NCBI GenBank assembly: GCA_018716135.1
Contig: DVKG01000007.1
Location: 1 to 64,000, forward strand
DNA length: 64,000 nucleotides
Source: Scybalosoma faecavium
GTDB taxonomy: Bacteria > Bacillota > Clostridia > Christensenellales > Christensenellaceae
Reading direction: 5' to 3'
Both the position numbers and the translations under genes were made by a program. A model generated the notes under the pieces. It ran no database searches, was not told where the DNA came from, and worked only from the letters and a program-made list of their open reading frames with translations. Shown one piece after another: positions 15,122-22,842 of this stretch (positions are counted from its first letter, which is position 1; each line of letters begins with the position of its first letter).

Positions 15122-16480
15122 ATGGACCGGAGCGACCGTGAAATGGCGGAGCTTATAGCGCGCAGAGTCGCTGAGCTGGGCGGAAGGACGTATTTTGTCG
15201 GCGGCTATGTGCGCGACGGCATAATGGGCAGAGAGAACAAAGATGTGGACATAGAGGTTCACGGCATAACACCGCGGCAGCTATGCGGCATTTTGGACAG
15301 TCTCGGACATAGAATAGATATGGGAGCGAGCTTTGGTATATTCGGGCTGAAGGGCTGCGATTTGGATATTGCCATGCCTCGCAGAGAGAGGCTCATGGGC
15401 AGAGGTCACAGGGATTTTGACGTCGAGGTAGATCCCTTTCTCGGAGAGAAAAAAGCCGCGCAGAGACGTGATTTCACCATGAACGCTCTTATGCAGGATG
15501 TACTCACGGGGGAGATAGCGGATTACTTTGGCGGCCTGGACGACATACGCGGCGGCATCGTGCGTCATGTGAATGAGGATACGTTCTCAGAGGACCCTCT
15601 GCGAGTGCTGCGCGCGGCGCAGTTTGCAGCCAGATTTGAGTTTGACATAGCGGAGGAAACGGTAGCTCTTACAAAGACTATGGATTTATCAGCGCTGGCA
15701 AGCGAGAGAATCTGGGGAGAGCTGAAGAAGGCCTTGCTCAAAGCGGAGCGCCCGTCGATATTTTTTGAGGAAATGCGCCGCATGGAGCAGCTGGACGTAT
15801 GGTTTCCCGAAATGAAGATGCTCATAGGGATAGAGCAAAGTCCGCTGCATCATCCCGAAGGAGATGTATGGACGCATACAATGCTCGTATTGAACGAAGC
15901 GGCGAAGCTGAGAGATAAAGCGCAGAATCCTATAGGCTTCATGCTGTCTGCGTTAATGCACGATTTCGGGAAAGTTCTGACTACGGAGATTGCAGACGGG
16001 AAAATTCGCTCGTACAAACATGAAACAGAAGGCCTGGGCATGGTGCGCCGCGCTATGGAGCGCATTATGAATGAAAAAAAGCAGATAAACTATGTAGCAA
16101 ACATGACAGAGCTGCACATGAAGCCTAATATGCTGGCGGCGCAAAATGCGGGGATAAAGGCGACGAACAGAATGTTTGACAAAGCGGAGAGCCCGCATGA
16201 TCTGATTCTGCTCGCGAGAGCGGACGATTTGGGCAGAGGAGGAGAGCGCGGCGCAGATGCGGATAAAGAGGAATATCTCGAAAAAAGACTTGCGCTGTAC
16301 GAAGACGTTATGTCAAAGCCGTACGTTATGGGGGCGGATCTCATCGAGGCAGGCTTGAAGCCGGACAAAAGCTTTGCGGAGCTGTTGGCTTTTGCACATA
16401 AGCTCAGGCTGGCAGGCGTGGAGAAAAAAGCCGCTCTGAGCCAGACTCTCGCGATGGCAAGGCGAATGACAGGAGAATAA
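15122..16480 (+). CDS. cca: tRNA nucleotidyltransferase/poly(A) polymerase family protein with HD domain
   Basis: 452 residues from the ATG at 15122, eight bases after GGAGG; an in-frame GTG nine bases earlier would start inside that site. The head domain has FVGGYVRDGIMGRENKDVDIEVHG (GG, RD and DxD motifs). The RNA-binding helical part follows (DPLRVLRAAQFAARF). An HD phosphohydrolase domain lies near residues 240-300 (HHPEGDVWTHT, ALMHDFGK). This layout is that of enzymes that repair or add CCA to tRNA 3' ends. The four local tRNAs encode CCA, so repair is the likely role. Confidence 0.88.
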   Translation: MDRSDREMAELIARRVAELGGRTYFVGGYVRDGIMGRENKDVDIEVHGITPRQLCGILDSLGHRIDMGASFGIFGLKGCDLDIAMPRRERLMGRGHRDFDVEVDPFLGEKKAAQRRDFTMNALMQDVLTGEIADYFGGLDDIRGGIVRHVNEDTFSEDPLRVLRAAQFAARFEFDIAEETVALTKTMDLSALASERIWGELKKALLKAERPSIFFEEMRRMEQLDVWFPEMKMLIGIEQSPLHHPEGDVWTHTMLVLNEAAKLRDKAQNPIGFMLSALMHDFGKVLTTEIADGKIRSYKHETEGLGMVRRAMERIMNEKKQINYVANMTELHMKPNMLAAQNAGIKATNRMFDKAESPHDLILLARADDLGRGGERGADADKEEYLEKRLALYEDVMSKPYVMGADLIEAGLKPDKSFAELLAFAHKLRLAGVEKKAALSQTLAMARRMTGE

Positions 16481-16597
16481 GGACGCGCGAAGACGGCGCG
16501 TGCAGGATGAAACGCTGAGAAATCGTCGTCGAAAAAGAAAAAAACGCTGTATCACGCAAAAAATATATGAAAAATGAGTAAAAAGCCGCCAAGGCTC

Positions 16598-16626
16598 TTG
16601 TATAATGCCGGTGTTTTGGGTATAAT
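16598..16626 (+). promoter_or_regulatory. Promoter of hup
   Basis: TTGTAT at 16598-16603 and TATAAT at 16621-16626, spacer 17. A second TATAAT at 16601-16606 overlaps the -35 and could be an alternative start with a poor -35. Confidence 0.65.
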
Positions 16627-16693
16627 GCGTTTAAAAGGTTTTTTGCCCAGTACTTTATGCACATAAGATTTTTCTGAAAGGAGAAAATATAAC

Positions 16694-16966
16694 ATGAATA
16701 AAACAGAGCTTATTGCGGCTATGGCAGCCAAAGCAGAGCTTTCTAAAAAAGACACGGAAAAAGCGCTGACAGCTTTTGTCGAATGTGTAACAGAAGAACT
16801 TGCATGCGGCGGCAAGGTTCAAGTCGTAGGGTTCGGTACGTTCGAGACGAGAGAACGCTCCGCCAGAAAAGGCATAAACCCCTTGACTAAGGAGCCGATA
16901 GACATTGCGGCGTCGATAGCTCCTGCGTTCAAGCCGGGCAAGGCCCTCAAGGACGCTATGAAGTAA
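16694..16966 (+). CDS. hup: HU-family DNA-binding protein
   Basis: 90-residue histone-like protein that bends and compacts the chromosome. The N-terminal helices (MNKTELIAAMA) and the arm region GFGTFETRERSARKGINP, with its conserved Pro at the tip, are typical. AAGGAG precedes the ATG. It has its own promoter and terminator, as expected for an abundant protein, and is followed by rqcP, an order seen in many clostridia. Confidence 0.97.
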   Translation: MNKTELIAAMAAKAELSKKDTEKALTAFVECVTEELACGGKVQVVGFGTFETRERSARKGINPLTKEPIDIAASIAPAFKPGKALKDAMK

Positions 16967-16980
16967 AAATAAAGCATGTT

Positions 16981-17015
16981 GGCTCTGCGGCTTTGGTTCG
17001 CGGAGCCGCTTTTTT
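16981..17015 (+). terminator. Terminator of hup
   Basis: Stem GGCTCTGCG / CGCGGAGCC with a nine-base loop, followed by GCTTTTTT. Confidence 0.88.
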
Positions 17016-17062
17016 GGCTATGAGTATTCTATCCGGGTAATCTCCGGAGATAAGGAGGCAGG

Positions 17063-17314
17063 ATGAGACTGGACAAGTTTTTAAAGGTATCCAGAGTTAT
17101 AAAGAGACGCACGGTAGCTAACTCGGCGTGCGACGGAGGCAGAGTGACCGTAAACGGCAGAGAAGCTAAGCCGGGTCACAAATTGAAGGTCGGAGATGAG
17201 ATAACGATAGGCTTTGGGAATAAACCGCTAAAAATACGTGTTCTGGAGTTGAGAGAAAACGTGAGGAAGGATGACGCCGACACGCTGTACGAGGTAATCC
17301 GGGAGGAAGAATGA
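17063..17314 (+). CDS. rqcP: RqcP, S4-domain ribosome-associated quality control protein
   Basis: 83 residues, essentially a single S4 RNA-binding domain (MRLDKFLKVSRVIKRRTVAN, GRVTVNG, VKPGHKLKVGD-like turn). In Bacillus subtilis this protein (YabO) binds the 50S subunit with peptidyl-tRNA and works with RqcH in adding alanine tails to stalled chains. AAGGAGG lies upstream. Its stop overlaps the next start as ATGA. RqcH itself is encoded at 25888. Confidence 0.93.
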   Translation: MRLDKFLKVSRVIKRRTVANSACDGGRVTVNGREAKPGHKLKVGDEITIGFGNKPLKIRVLELRENVRKDDADTLYEVIREEE

Positions 17315-18438
17315 GAGTATCGGCTGTATTGCTCGCCGCGGGGAGCGGGAGCAGAGTAGGAGCGGAGAAGAACAAGCTGCTGCTGACGTACTTGGGCAAG
17401 CCCGCGATAGCTCATACATTCAGCGCGTTTGCTAAGGCGGGTTGCTTTGATGAAATTATTATAGTCACGAAGGAGAGCGAGAGAGCGGAAATACTCGCGC
17501 TGGCGGAGCAGGAGGGACTGCGGGGAGCCAAATGGGCGCGGGGCGGAGATACGAGACAGCAGTCCGTGCGAAACGCGCTCGAGCTGATACCGGACGGGAT
17601 AGCCGCCGTGCATGACGGCGCGCGCAGCATGATCTCTCCCGAGCTTATTTTGAGGTGTGTTCTTACAGCATTAAAGAACGGAAGCGCGCTGCCGGGAGTT
17701 ATGGCGAGCGACACGGTGAAAAGCGTAAAGGACGGCGTCCGCACTTTAGACAGAAACGGAATATTTCTCGCGCAGACTCCGCAGTGCTTTGACGTACAAA
17801 AGCTTCGCGCGGCGTATGACAAAGCGGCGGCGGAAGGATTCTCGGGGACGGATGACAGTTCATATATGGAATACGCCGGCTACACGCCGTATATTCTGAC
17901 GCATGACGAGATAAATGACAAGCTTACATTTCCGCGCGATTTTTCGCGTTTCGAAAGGCTTAGCGGCCGTATGTCCGTCGGCGTGGGTTTCGACGCGCAC
18001 AGATTTGCGCCGGGCAGGAGGCTCGTGCTCGGCGGAGTTGAAATAGAGCATACGGAGGGGCTGCTCGGGCATTCCGACGCAGATGTTTTGACTCATGCTC
18101 TTATGGACGCTCTGCTCGGGGCGGCGAGTCTCGGAGATATAGGCGCGCTTTTCCCTGATAACGACGCGCAGTATGAAGGAATATCTTCTGTAGCGTTGCT
18201 GGAGAGAGTGCGTTCGTTGATGCTGGAAAAAGGCTGCATTCCCGTTCAGGCGGACTGCGTTTTGATTATGCAGAGACCTAAAATCTCGCCATACAGGGAA
18301 GAGATGGAGCGTGTGCTTCAAGGAGCCTTGGGATGCAGCGTCAGCGTGAAGGCGACGACGACTGAAAAAATGGGTTTCACAGGGCGCGGCGAGGGCGCGG
18401 CGTCCATCGCTTCGGCGTTGGTAAACAAGCTGAAATAA
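17311..18438 (+). CDS. ispDF: Bifunctional IspD-IspF enzyme of the MEP isoprenoid pathway
   Basis: 375 residues. Residues 1-220 are the cytidylyltransferase IspD (VLLAAGSGSRVGAEKNKLL, HDGARSMISPELI, AQTPQCF, TDDSSYME). Residues 224-375 are the cyclase IspF (VGVGFDAHRF, GGVEIEHTEGLLGHSDADV, TTTEKMGFTGRGEG). The fusion performs two non-consecutive steps of isoprenoid precursor synthesis, with IspE acting between them. The gene is translationally coupled to rqcP. Fused IspDF is known in several lineages, so it is notable but not new. Confidence 0.96.
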   Translation: MRVSAVLLAAGSGSRVGAEKNKLLLTYLGKPAIAHTFSAFAKAGCFDEIIIVTKESERAEILALAEQEGLRGAKWARGGDTRQQSVRNALELIPDGIAAVHDGARSMISPELILRCVLTALKNGSALPGVMASDTVKSVKDGVRTLDRNGIFLAQTPQCFDVQKLRAAYDKAAAEGFSGTDDSSYMEYAGYTPYILTHDEINDKLTFPRDFSRFERLSGRMSVGVGFDAHRFAPGRRLVLGGVEIEHTEGLLGHSDADVLTHALMDALLGAASLGDIGALFPDNDAQYEGISSVALLERVRSLMLEKGCIPVQADCVLIMQRPKISPYREEMERVLQGALGCSVSVKATTTEKMGFTGRGEGAASIASALVNKLK

Positions 18439-18448
18439 CATTCGAAAT

Positions 18449-18593
18449 TATAACCGTGAACAGATGTCCCCCGCCTCTATAGGCGGCGGGGGACATCTAA
18501 GCCTTCAGCGACGGTGTAATCCGCCGCTGAAGCCCTAAGAGGCTTCGCCCCTAGTTCAATTGTTGAATGACGGGACGGCGCCCCTTATTGAAC
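18449..18593 (+). repeat. Long copy of an interspersed hairpin repeat
   Basis: Begins TATAACCGTGAACAG and ends with TTGAATGACG to TTATTGAAC. Inside are a 14-bp hairpin (18462-18498, arm AGATGTCCCCCGCC), a hairpin TTCAGCG/CGCTGAA with an inner CGG/CCG, a hairpin GAAGCC/GGCTTC, and TTCAA-TTG-TTGAA. The style resembles terminal hairpins of IS200/IS605-type elements without a transposase, but the origin is inferred. Shorter copies are at 3609, 3805 and 45339. Confidence 0.7.
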
Positions 18594-18604
18594 CGCGGCT
18601 TTTC

Positions 18605-18645
18605 AAGCCCCTGCTGAGATCCCCGGGGCTTGTGTACTTTTATTT
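18605..18645 (+). terminator. Possible terminator after ispDF/repeat
   Basis: AAGCCCC and GGGGCTT form a 7-bp stem with a loop of about 13 bases, followed after six bases by TTTTATTT. The delayed T-run makes it moderate. Confidence 0.5.
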
Positions 18646-18703
18646 AACAAAGACAGATGTTTACCCGCTCCGGCGTTTATAAAAATAAATCGGAGGAAAG
18701 TGA

Positions 18704-20095
18704 ATGACAGAAATTAGAGAAAACAAGATGGGCGTAATGCCTATAGGGAAATTGCTGACAAGCATGGCGCTGCCGATAATAATATCTATGCTGGTGCAGG
18801 CTTTGTACAATATAGTGGACAGCATATTCGTATCGAGAATAAACGAGGCGGCTCTGACTGCGGTATCGCTGGCGTTTCCTATGCAGAATCTTATGATAGC
18901 GGTGGGCACGGGCTTAGGCGTAGGTATGAACGCGCTGTTGTCGCGCTCTCTGGGAGAGAAGGATTACAAGCGTGCAAATCAAGCCGCCGTCAACAACCTG
19001 TTTCTAATCGCGGTGGCCTCGGTGCTGTTTATAATAGTAGGGCTGACGTGCATGGAGCCTTTCATGCGGATGCAGATAAACGACGACGCAATCGTAAATT
19101 ACGGCGTGCAGTATCTTTCCATATGCTGCATATTCAGCGTTGGCGTGCTGGCTCAGATAACGATGGAGCGTCTGCTCCAGTCTACGGGGCGAGCTGTCTT
19201 GTCCATGATATCGCAGCTTGTGGGCGCAGTCATAAATATAATACTTGATCCGATACTTATTTTTGGCTACTTCGGCCTTCCCGAGATGGGCGTCGCCGGC
19301 GCGGCGATAGCCACGATAGCAGGTCAGATAATAGCGGCGGGCGTGGGCGTGACGCTGAATGTAAAGTGCAATCACGAGATAAGCTTATCGCTAAAAGGCT
19401 TCCGCCCCAGCGGCAAGATAATAGGACGAATACTCGCGGTAGGCGTTCCGTCTATTATTCTGGCGTCCATAGGCTCCGTCATGGTGTTCATTATGAATAA
19501 AATCTTGGGAGCTTTCACGTCTACGGCTGCGGCGGTATTCGGAGTATATTTTAAATTGCAGTCTTTTGTATTTATGCCCGTTTTCGGATTGAACAATGCG
19601 ATAGTACCTATAATAGCGTTCAACTACGGAGCCGGAAACCGCAGACGCATAATCCACACGGTAAAACTGGCGGCGTGCGTCGCGGTAGGCATAATGCTTA
19701 TAGGAGTTCTGGTGCTTCAGCTGATGCCGGAGACCGTTCTGGCATGGTTTGACGCTTCGGCAGATATGATAGATATAGGCGTGGTTGCTCTGCGCACGAT
19801 AAGCCTCTGTTTTGTTTTCGCAGGGTACAATATCGTTATAACGGCGTTGTTCCAAGCGATGGGGCGCGGCGTGTTCAGCATGTTTGTATCTATAGTCAGA
19901 CAGATAGTAGTGCTGCTGCCCGTGGCGTATCTTTTCTCGCTTTCCGGCGTGCTGTCCAGAGTATGGCTGGCGTTTCCGATAGCGGAGACTGCGGCCACTC
20001 TGTTTACGTCTCTAATGCTGATAGTATTGAACAAAAAGATAATTTCTCACATTCCCGAAGGCACGGACGCAGGCGTGGTTCAGGAGCAGCAATAG
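18704..20095 (+). CDS. MATE-family efflux transporter
   Basis: 463-residue protein with about 12 membrane segments in two six-helix halves. The N-terminus (MPIGKLLTSMALPIIISMLVQALYNIVDSIFV) is typical of clostridial MepA/DinF-like MATE pumps, which expel cationic drugs or metabolites using Na+ or H+. A matching second-half motif is FGLNNAIVPIIAFNYGAGNRRR near residue 300. CGGAGG precedes the ATG. It stands alone between the repeat element and tdcB. A second MATE gene at 59145 is only distantly similar by eye. Confidence 0.94.
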   Translation: MTEIRENKMGVMPIGKLLTSMALPIIISMLVQALYNIVDSIFVSRINEAALTAVSLAFPMQNLMIAVGTGLGVGMNALLSRSLGEKDYKRANQAAVNNLFLIAVASVLFIIVGLTCMEPFMRMQINDDAIVNYGVQYLSICCIFSVGVLAQITMERLLQSTGRAVLSMISQLVGAVINIILDPILIFGYFGLPEMGVAGAAIATIAGQIIAAGVGVTLNVKCNHEISLSLKGFRPSGKIIGRILAVGVPSIILASIGSVMVFIMNKILGAFTSTAAAVFGVYFKLQSFVFMPVFGLNNAIVPIIAFNYGAGNRRRIIHTVKLAACVAVGIMLIGVLVLQLMPETVLAWFDASADMIDIGVVALRTISLCFVFAGYNIVITALFQAMGRGVFSMFVSIVRQIVVLLPVAYLFSLSGVLSRVWLAFPIAETAATLFTSLMLIVLNKKIISHIPEGTDAGVVQEQQ

Positions 20096-20115
20096 CAATA
20101 CAAAATAAACATATC

Positions 20116-20144
20116 TTGACAAATTTTGTTTGAGATTGCATAAT
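20116..20144 (+). promoter_or_regulatory. Promoter of the threonine ammonia-lyase gene
   Basis: TTGACA at 20116-20121 and CATAAT at 20139-20144, spacer 17; TAATAA two bases further is an alternative -10. Confidence 0.7.
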
Positions 20145-20184
20145 AATAGTATTGCTAACAACATAAATATCGCAGGAGGATCGT

Positions 20185-21153
20185 ATGATAGATATTCAGG
20201 AAGTAAGATCCGCTATGGAACGGATACAGCCGTTTATTTTCGAGACGCCTATGCTTAGAGTTCCCGCTTTGGACAAGATTTTAGGATGTCAAGTCTATAT
20301 TAAACCTGAGAATATGCAGAGGACGGGCTCTTTTAAGATACGCGGCGCGCTCAACAAGATTCTCAGCTTAGACGGCGCGGCGCTCAAGCGCGGCGTGGTC
20401 GCGGCCTCCAGCGGAAATCACGGCAAGGGCGTGGCTTTCGCCTCTAAGCTGCTCGGGGCAAGCGCAACTATAGTCATGCCTGAATCGGGATCACGTATAA
20501 AGCGGGACGGGATACTTTCTCTGGGAGCGTCTGTCATGGCATGTTCGCTGACGCAAAGGCATGAGATTGCCGCGGCGTATGCCAAGGAGAACAACAAGAC
20601 GCTGATCCCCCCGTCCGATGACTTCGATGTAATTGCGGGACAAGGCACCATAGGCCTGGAAATAGTCCGGCAGATGCCCGAGGTGGATGCGGTAGTGGCT
20701 CCCGTGGGCGGGGGCGGGCTGCTTGCGGGCGTGGCGCTTGCAGTGGCAGAGAGCAAGCCGGGTACGAGAATAGTAGGCGTGGAGCCTGCGGTCATAGCGA
20801 GATACGCCGCGAGCCGGTCTGCGGGCAGGCGTGTTACGCTGCCGCCGGCGCGTTCAGTCGCAGACGCTCTGCTCACTCTGAGCCCGGGAGAATGCACATT
20901 GCCCATCGTTCGCAGATATGTCTCTGAGTATTCCCGCGCGAGTGAGGATAAGATAGTCGAGGCGGTTTCTATCATACTCGAGGAAGGCAAGCTGCTGGCG
21001 GAGCCTTCGGCTGCGCTCGGCGTTGCGGCTGTTATAGAAGGCAACCTCAAATTCGAGCAGGATGAGAAAGTGTGCTTTATTATATCAGGCGGCAATGTAG
21101 AAGCGCAGCTTAATATGCAGAAAGCGCCCGAACGCAGAATTATTACGCTGTAA
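20185..21153 (+). CDS. tdcB: Threonine ammonia-lyase, catabolic type (PLP fold II)
   Basis: 322 residues. The PLP lysine lies in RTGSFKIRGA near residue 50, the Asn loop is SSGNHGKG and the phosphate loop is GGGGLLAG near residue 175. The regulatory ACT domain of biosynthetic IlvA is absent, so this is the short TdcB-like form that deaminates threonine (and serine) to 2-oxo acids. A serine racemase or related eliminase with the same fold is an alternative. It has its own promoter and terminator and no linked isoleucine genes, which favours a catabolic role. Confidence 0.88.
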   Translation: MIDIQEVRSAMERIQPFIFETPMLRVPALDKILGCQVYIKPENMQRTGSFKIRGALNKILSLDGAALKRGVVAASSGNHGKGVAFASKLLGASATIVMPESGSRIKRDGILSLGASVMACSLTQRHEIAAAYAKENNKTLIPPSDDFDVIAGQGTIGLEIVRQMPEVDAVVAPVGGGGLLAGVALAVAESKPGTRIVGVEPAVIARYAASRSAGRRVTLPPARSVADALLTLSPGECTLPIVRRYVSEYSRASEDKIVEAVSIILEEGKLLAEPSAALGVAAVIEGNLKFEQDEKVCFIISGGNVEAQLNMQKAPERRIITL

Positions 21154-21160
21154 AAATAAA

Positions 21161-21202
21161 AAAACGCGCAAAACGTATGAGAACGTGTATGCGCGTTTTT
21201 TG
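21161..21202 (+). terminator. Terminator of the threonine ammonia-lyase gene
   Basis: AAAACGCGCA and TGCGCGTTTT form a 10-bp stem with a partly palindromic loop, followed by further T residues (to 21201). Confidence 0.85.
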
Positions 21203-21261
21203 TTTGCAGCATGCAGGAGGGAAAGATGTGGATTCGGTGCGTTATGTCTGCGCGGCAGCGG

Positions 21262-21639
21262 TTAAAATGAGTAGTCGCATTTTTGACACTGCCGCATGAC
21301 GGCGTCCCCTTCCTCTTTGTGAAAAGCGCCTGACCAGCGGCATATGCTTTGCAGTACGGGAATGACGGAGAGTCCTTTTTCTGTTAAGCTGTATTCTACC
21401 TTGGGTGGAATTTCGTTGTACTGCTTCCTGAGTACGATACCGTCCGAGATAAGCTCTTTCAGCGCAGACGCTAAAACGGCGTCTGTTATATTTGTCATTT
21501 CTTTTTTTATTTCGCCGTAACGCAAAACCTCCATCTCGGCCAATACGCATATTATGCGGGATTTCCGTTTGCCGCCGAATACGTTAAGTCCGTATTCCAG
21601 CGGGCATCGTATGTCTTTTTCAAGTTTGTGTTGATACAT
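21262..21639 (-). CDS. HxlR-family transcriptional regulator
   Basis: 125-residue winged-helix protein. CPLEYGLNVFGGKRKSRIICVL matches the family opening (CP-x-n-GGKW/R). The recognition part is FGEIKKE-like YGEIKKEMTNITDAVLASALKEL and the wing PPKVEYSLTEKG. It ends with CQKCDYSF, a CxxC pair that could sense oxidants or bind metal. It is divergent from the flavin-binding protein gene at 21805 with a repeat-rich gap between them, so it probably controls that gene and itself. Confidence 0.92.
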   Translation of the reverse strand: MYQHKLEKDIRCPLEYGLNVFGGKRKSRIICVLAEMEVLRYGEIKKEMTNITDAVLASALKELISDGIVLRKQYNEIPPKVEYSLTEKGLSVIPVLQSICRWSGAFHKEEGDAVMRQCQKCDYSF

Positions 21640-21687
21640 TGTTATTGCCTCCGAGGATTATTTTATATTACGCGCTCGACATTATCA

Positions 21688-21722
21688 AGTCACTATTAAA
21701 TTTATGAGTGACTAATAAATTT
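21688..21722. promoter_or_regulatory. Operator-like repeats between HxlR and its divergent neighbour
   Basis: AGTCACT (21688-21694) and AGTGACT (21707-21713) form a perfect inverted repeat with a 12-base centre. The same region also reads as a direct repeat of GTSACTAWTAAATTT (21689 and 21708, 13 of 15 identical), 19 bases apart. Confidence 0.6.
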
Positions 21723-21731
21723 GCTTATATC

Positions 21732-21760
21732 TTGATGAGGCTCGATTACTTTTATATAAT
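21732..21760 (+). promoter_or_regulatory. Promoter of the flavin-binding protein gene
   Basis: TTGATG at 21732-21737 and TATAAT at 21755-21760, spacer 17. The operator-like repeats end ten bases upstream. Confidence 0.75.
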
Positions 21761-21804
21761 TACCTTGCAAAGAGCAAGAGCAAATACACATGGAGGTGTT
21801 TAAC

Positions 21805-22191
21805 ATGAAAGAGAACGTAGTAAAATTGCTGAAAGAACAGATGTGGTATTTGGGGACGTATTCTGACGAGCCGAATGCTATTCCGGTAGCGTTCAAGGAC
21901 GTGACGGAGGACGGCAAGCTGGTGGTAGGAGACGTTTTCCTCAATGTGACTCTCAAAAACATTGAGGCTAACGGAAAGATCGCCGTGTCTGCCTGCGATC
22001 CGCAGACTATGGAGGGCTATCAGATTAAAGGCACGGCAGAACACATAACGGAAGGTGAAATCGTAGATACGTTCAAAAAGCTGGTCTCGGATATGTTCAA
22101 CGGCGCGGTTACGGCGAAGGGCGCGCTTGTCATCACACCCGAGAAGGTTATCGTCACCACGCCCGGTGCGCACAACGGAGACGAGCTGTAA
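21805..22191 (+). CDS. Pyridoxamine 5'-phosphate oxidase-like flavin-binding protein
   Basis: 128 residues of split-barrel fold (MWYLGTYSDEPNAIPVAFKDV, DGKLVVGDVFLNVTLKNI, VSACDPQTMEGYQIKGTAE). Small members of this group bind FMN or F420 and reduce diverse substrates; true PdxH function is unlikely because PdxH is longer. The ATG at 21805 follows GGAGG by nine bases; an earlier ATG lies on that site. It is divergent from HxlR and seven bases ahead of a LysE-type exporter gene. Confidence 0.87.
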   Translation: MKENVVKLLKEQMWYLGTYSDEPNAIPVAFKDVTEDGKLVVGDVFLNVTLKNIEANGKIAVSACDPQTMEGYQIKGTAEHITEGEIVDTFKKLVSDMFNGAVTAKGALVITPEKVIVTTPGAHNGDEL

Positions 22192-22197
22192 AGCAGT

Positions 22198-22785
22198 ATG
22201 ATGACAGCGTCTGCGTTAAACTCCCTGGCCGCATATGTTTTGATTAGTTCTTTTACCCCCGGCCCGGGCAACATAATGTCCCTCAACGCGATAACACGGC
22301 ACGGCTGGCGCAAGGGTAAAAGCACAATATTAGGAGTCTGCGTTGGGTATTTCGCAGTGCAGGCGATATGCGTGATGTTTATATATGAGCTTAGCCAATA
22401 TGCGGCCCCTATAATGGAAGCGTTGAAATATATTGGCGCGGCATATCTGATTTGGCTGGCAGTGCGCATAATACGCAGCAAGCCTGATTTCAGCGGCGGG
22501 GAGTCTGCGCCGACGTTTCTAAGCGGATTTTTGTTGCAATTTGTAAATGTTAAAATTTATTTTTACGGTATGACCGTTCTCAGCGGTTATATAATACCGT
22601 ATTATGCCAAGCTGGGAGAAATGGCCGCGGCTCAATGTATTATTACGGGCGTAGGATGTGTCGCGAGCTTGGTATGGGGGATGTTCGGTTTGGGCATACG
22701 CAATGTATATTCAGGACATTACAAGCTCATAAACGGGATATTCGGTGCGGCGCTGGTGCTTTGCGCCGTGAACATGCTCATATAA
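22198..22785 (+). CDS. LysE/RhtB-family exporter
   Basis: 195-residue membrane protein of about six segments. The signature TPGPGNIMSLNAITRHGWRKG at residues 19-40 is the LysE/RhtB family motif. These export amino acids or related small molecules. The ribosome site is weak (GGAG 17 bases upstream, inside the previous gene), so translation is probably coupled to the flavin-binding protein. Regulation by the HxlR protein follows from that arrangement. The substrate is unknown. Confidence 0.9.
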   Translation: MMTASALNSLAAYVLISSFTPGPGNIMSLNAITRHGWRKGKSTILGVCVGYFAVQAICVMFIYELSQYAAPIMEALKYIGAAYLIWLAVRIIRSKPDFSGGESAPTFLSGFLLQFVNVKIYFYGMTVLSGYIIPYYAKLGEMAAAQCIITGVGCVASLVWGMFGLGIRNVYSGHYKLINGIFGAALVLCAVNMLI

Positions 22786-22790
22786 AAATA

Positions 22791-22834
22791 AAAACTGCCT
22801 CTGGTGTATCAGGAAGCATCAGGGCAGTTTTCTT
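22791..22834. terminator. Terminator between lysE-like and gpsA-like genes
   Basis: AAAACTGCC / GGCAGTTTT, a 9-bp stem enclosing a second small hairpin. A-run on the left and T-run on the right make it usable in both directions for the convergent genes. Confidence 0.8.
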
Positions 22835-22842
22835 AATATATA

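Noticed and set aside
18449..18593. A CRISPR-like or riboswitch interpretation of the hairpin element
   Set aside because: There is no regular repeat-spacer array, no cas gene, and no match to a riboswitch core that I recognise; it recurs in unrelated gene contexts.
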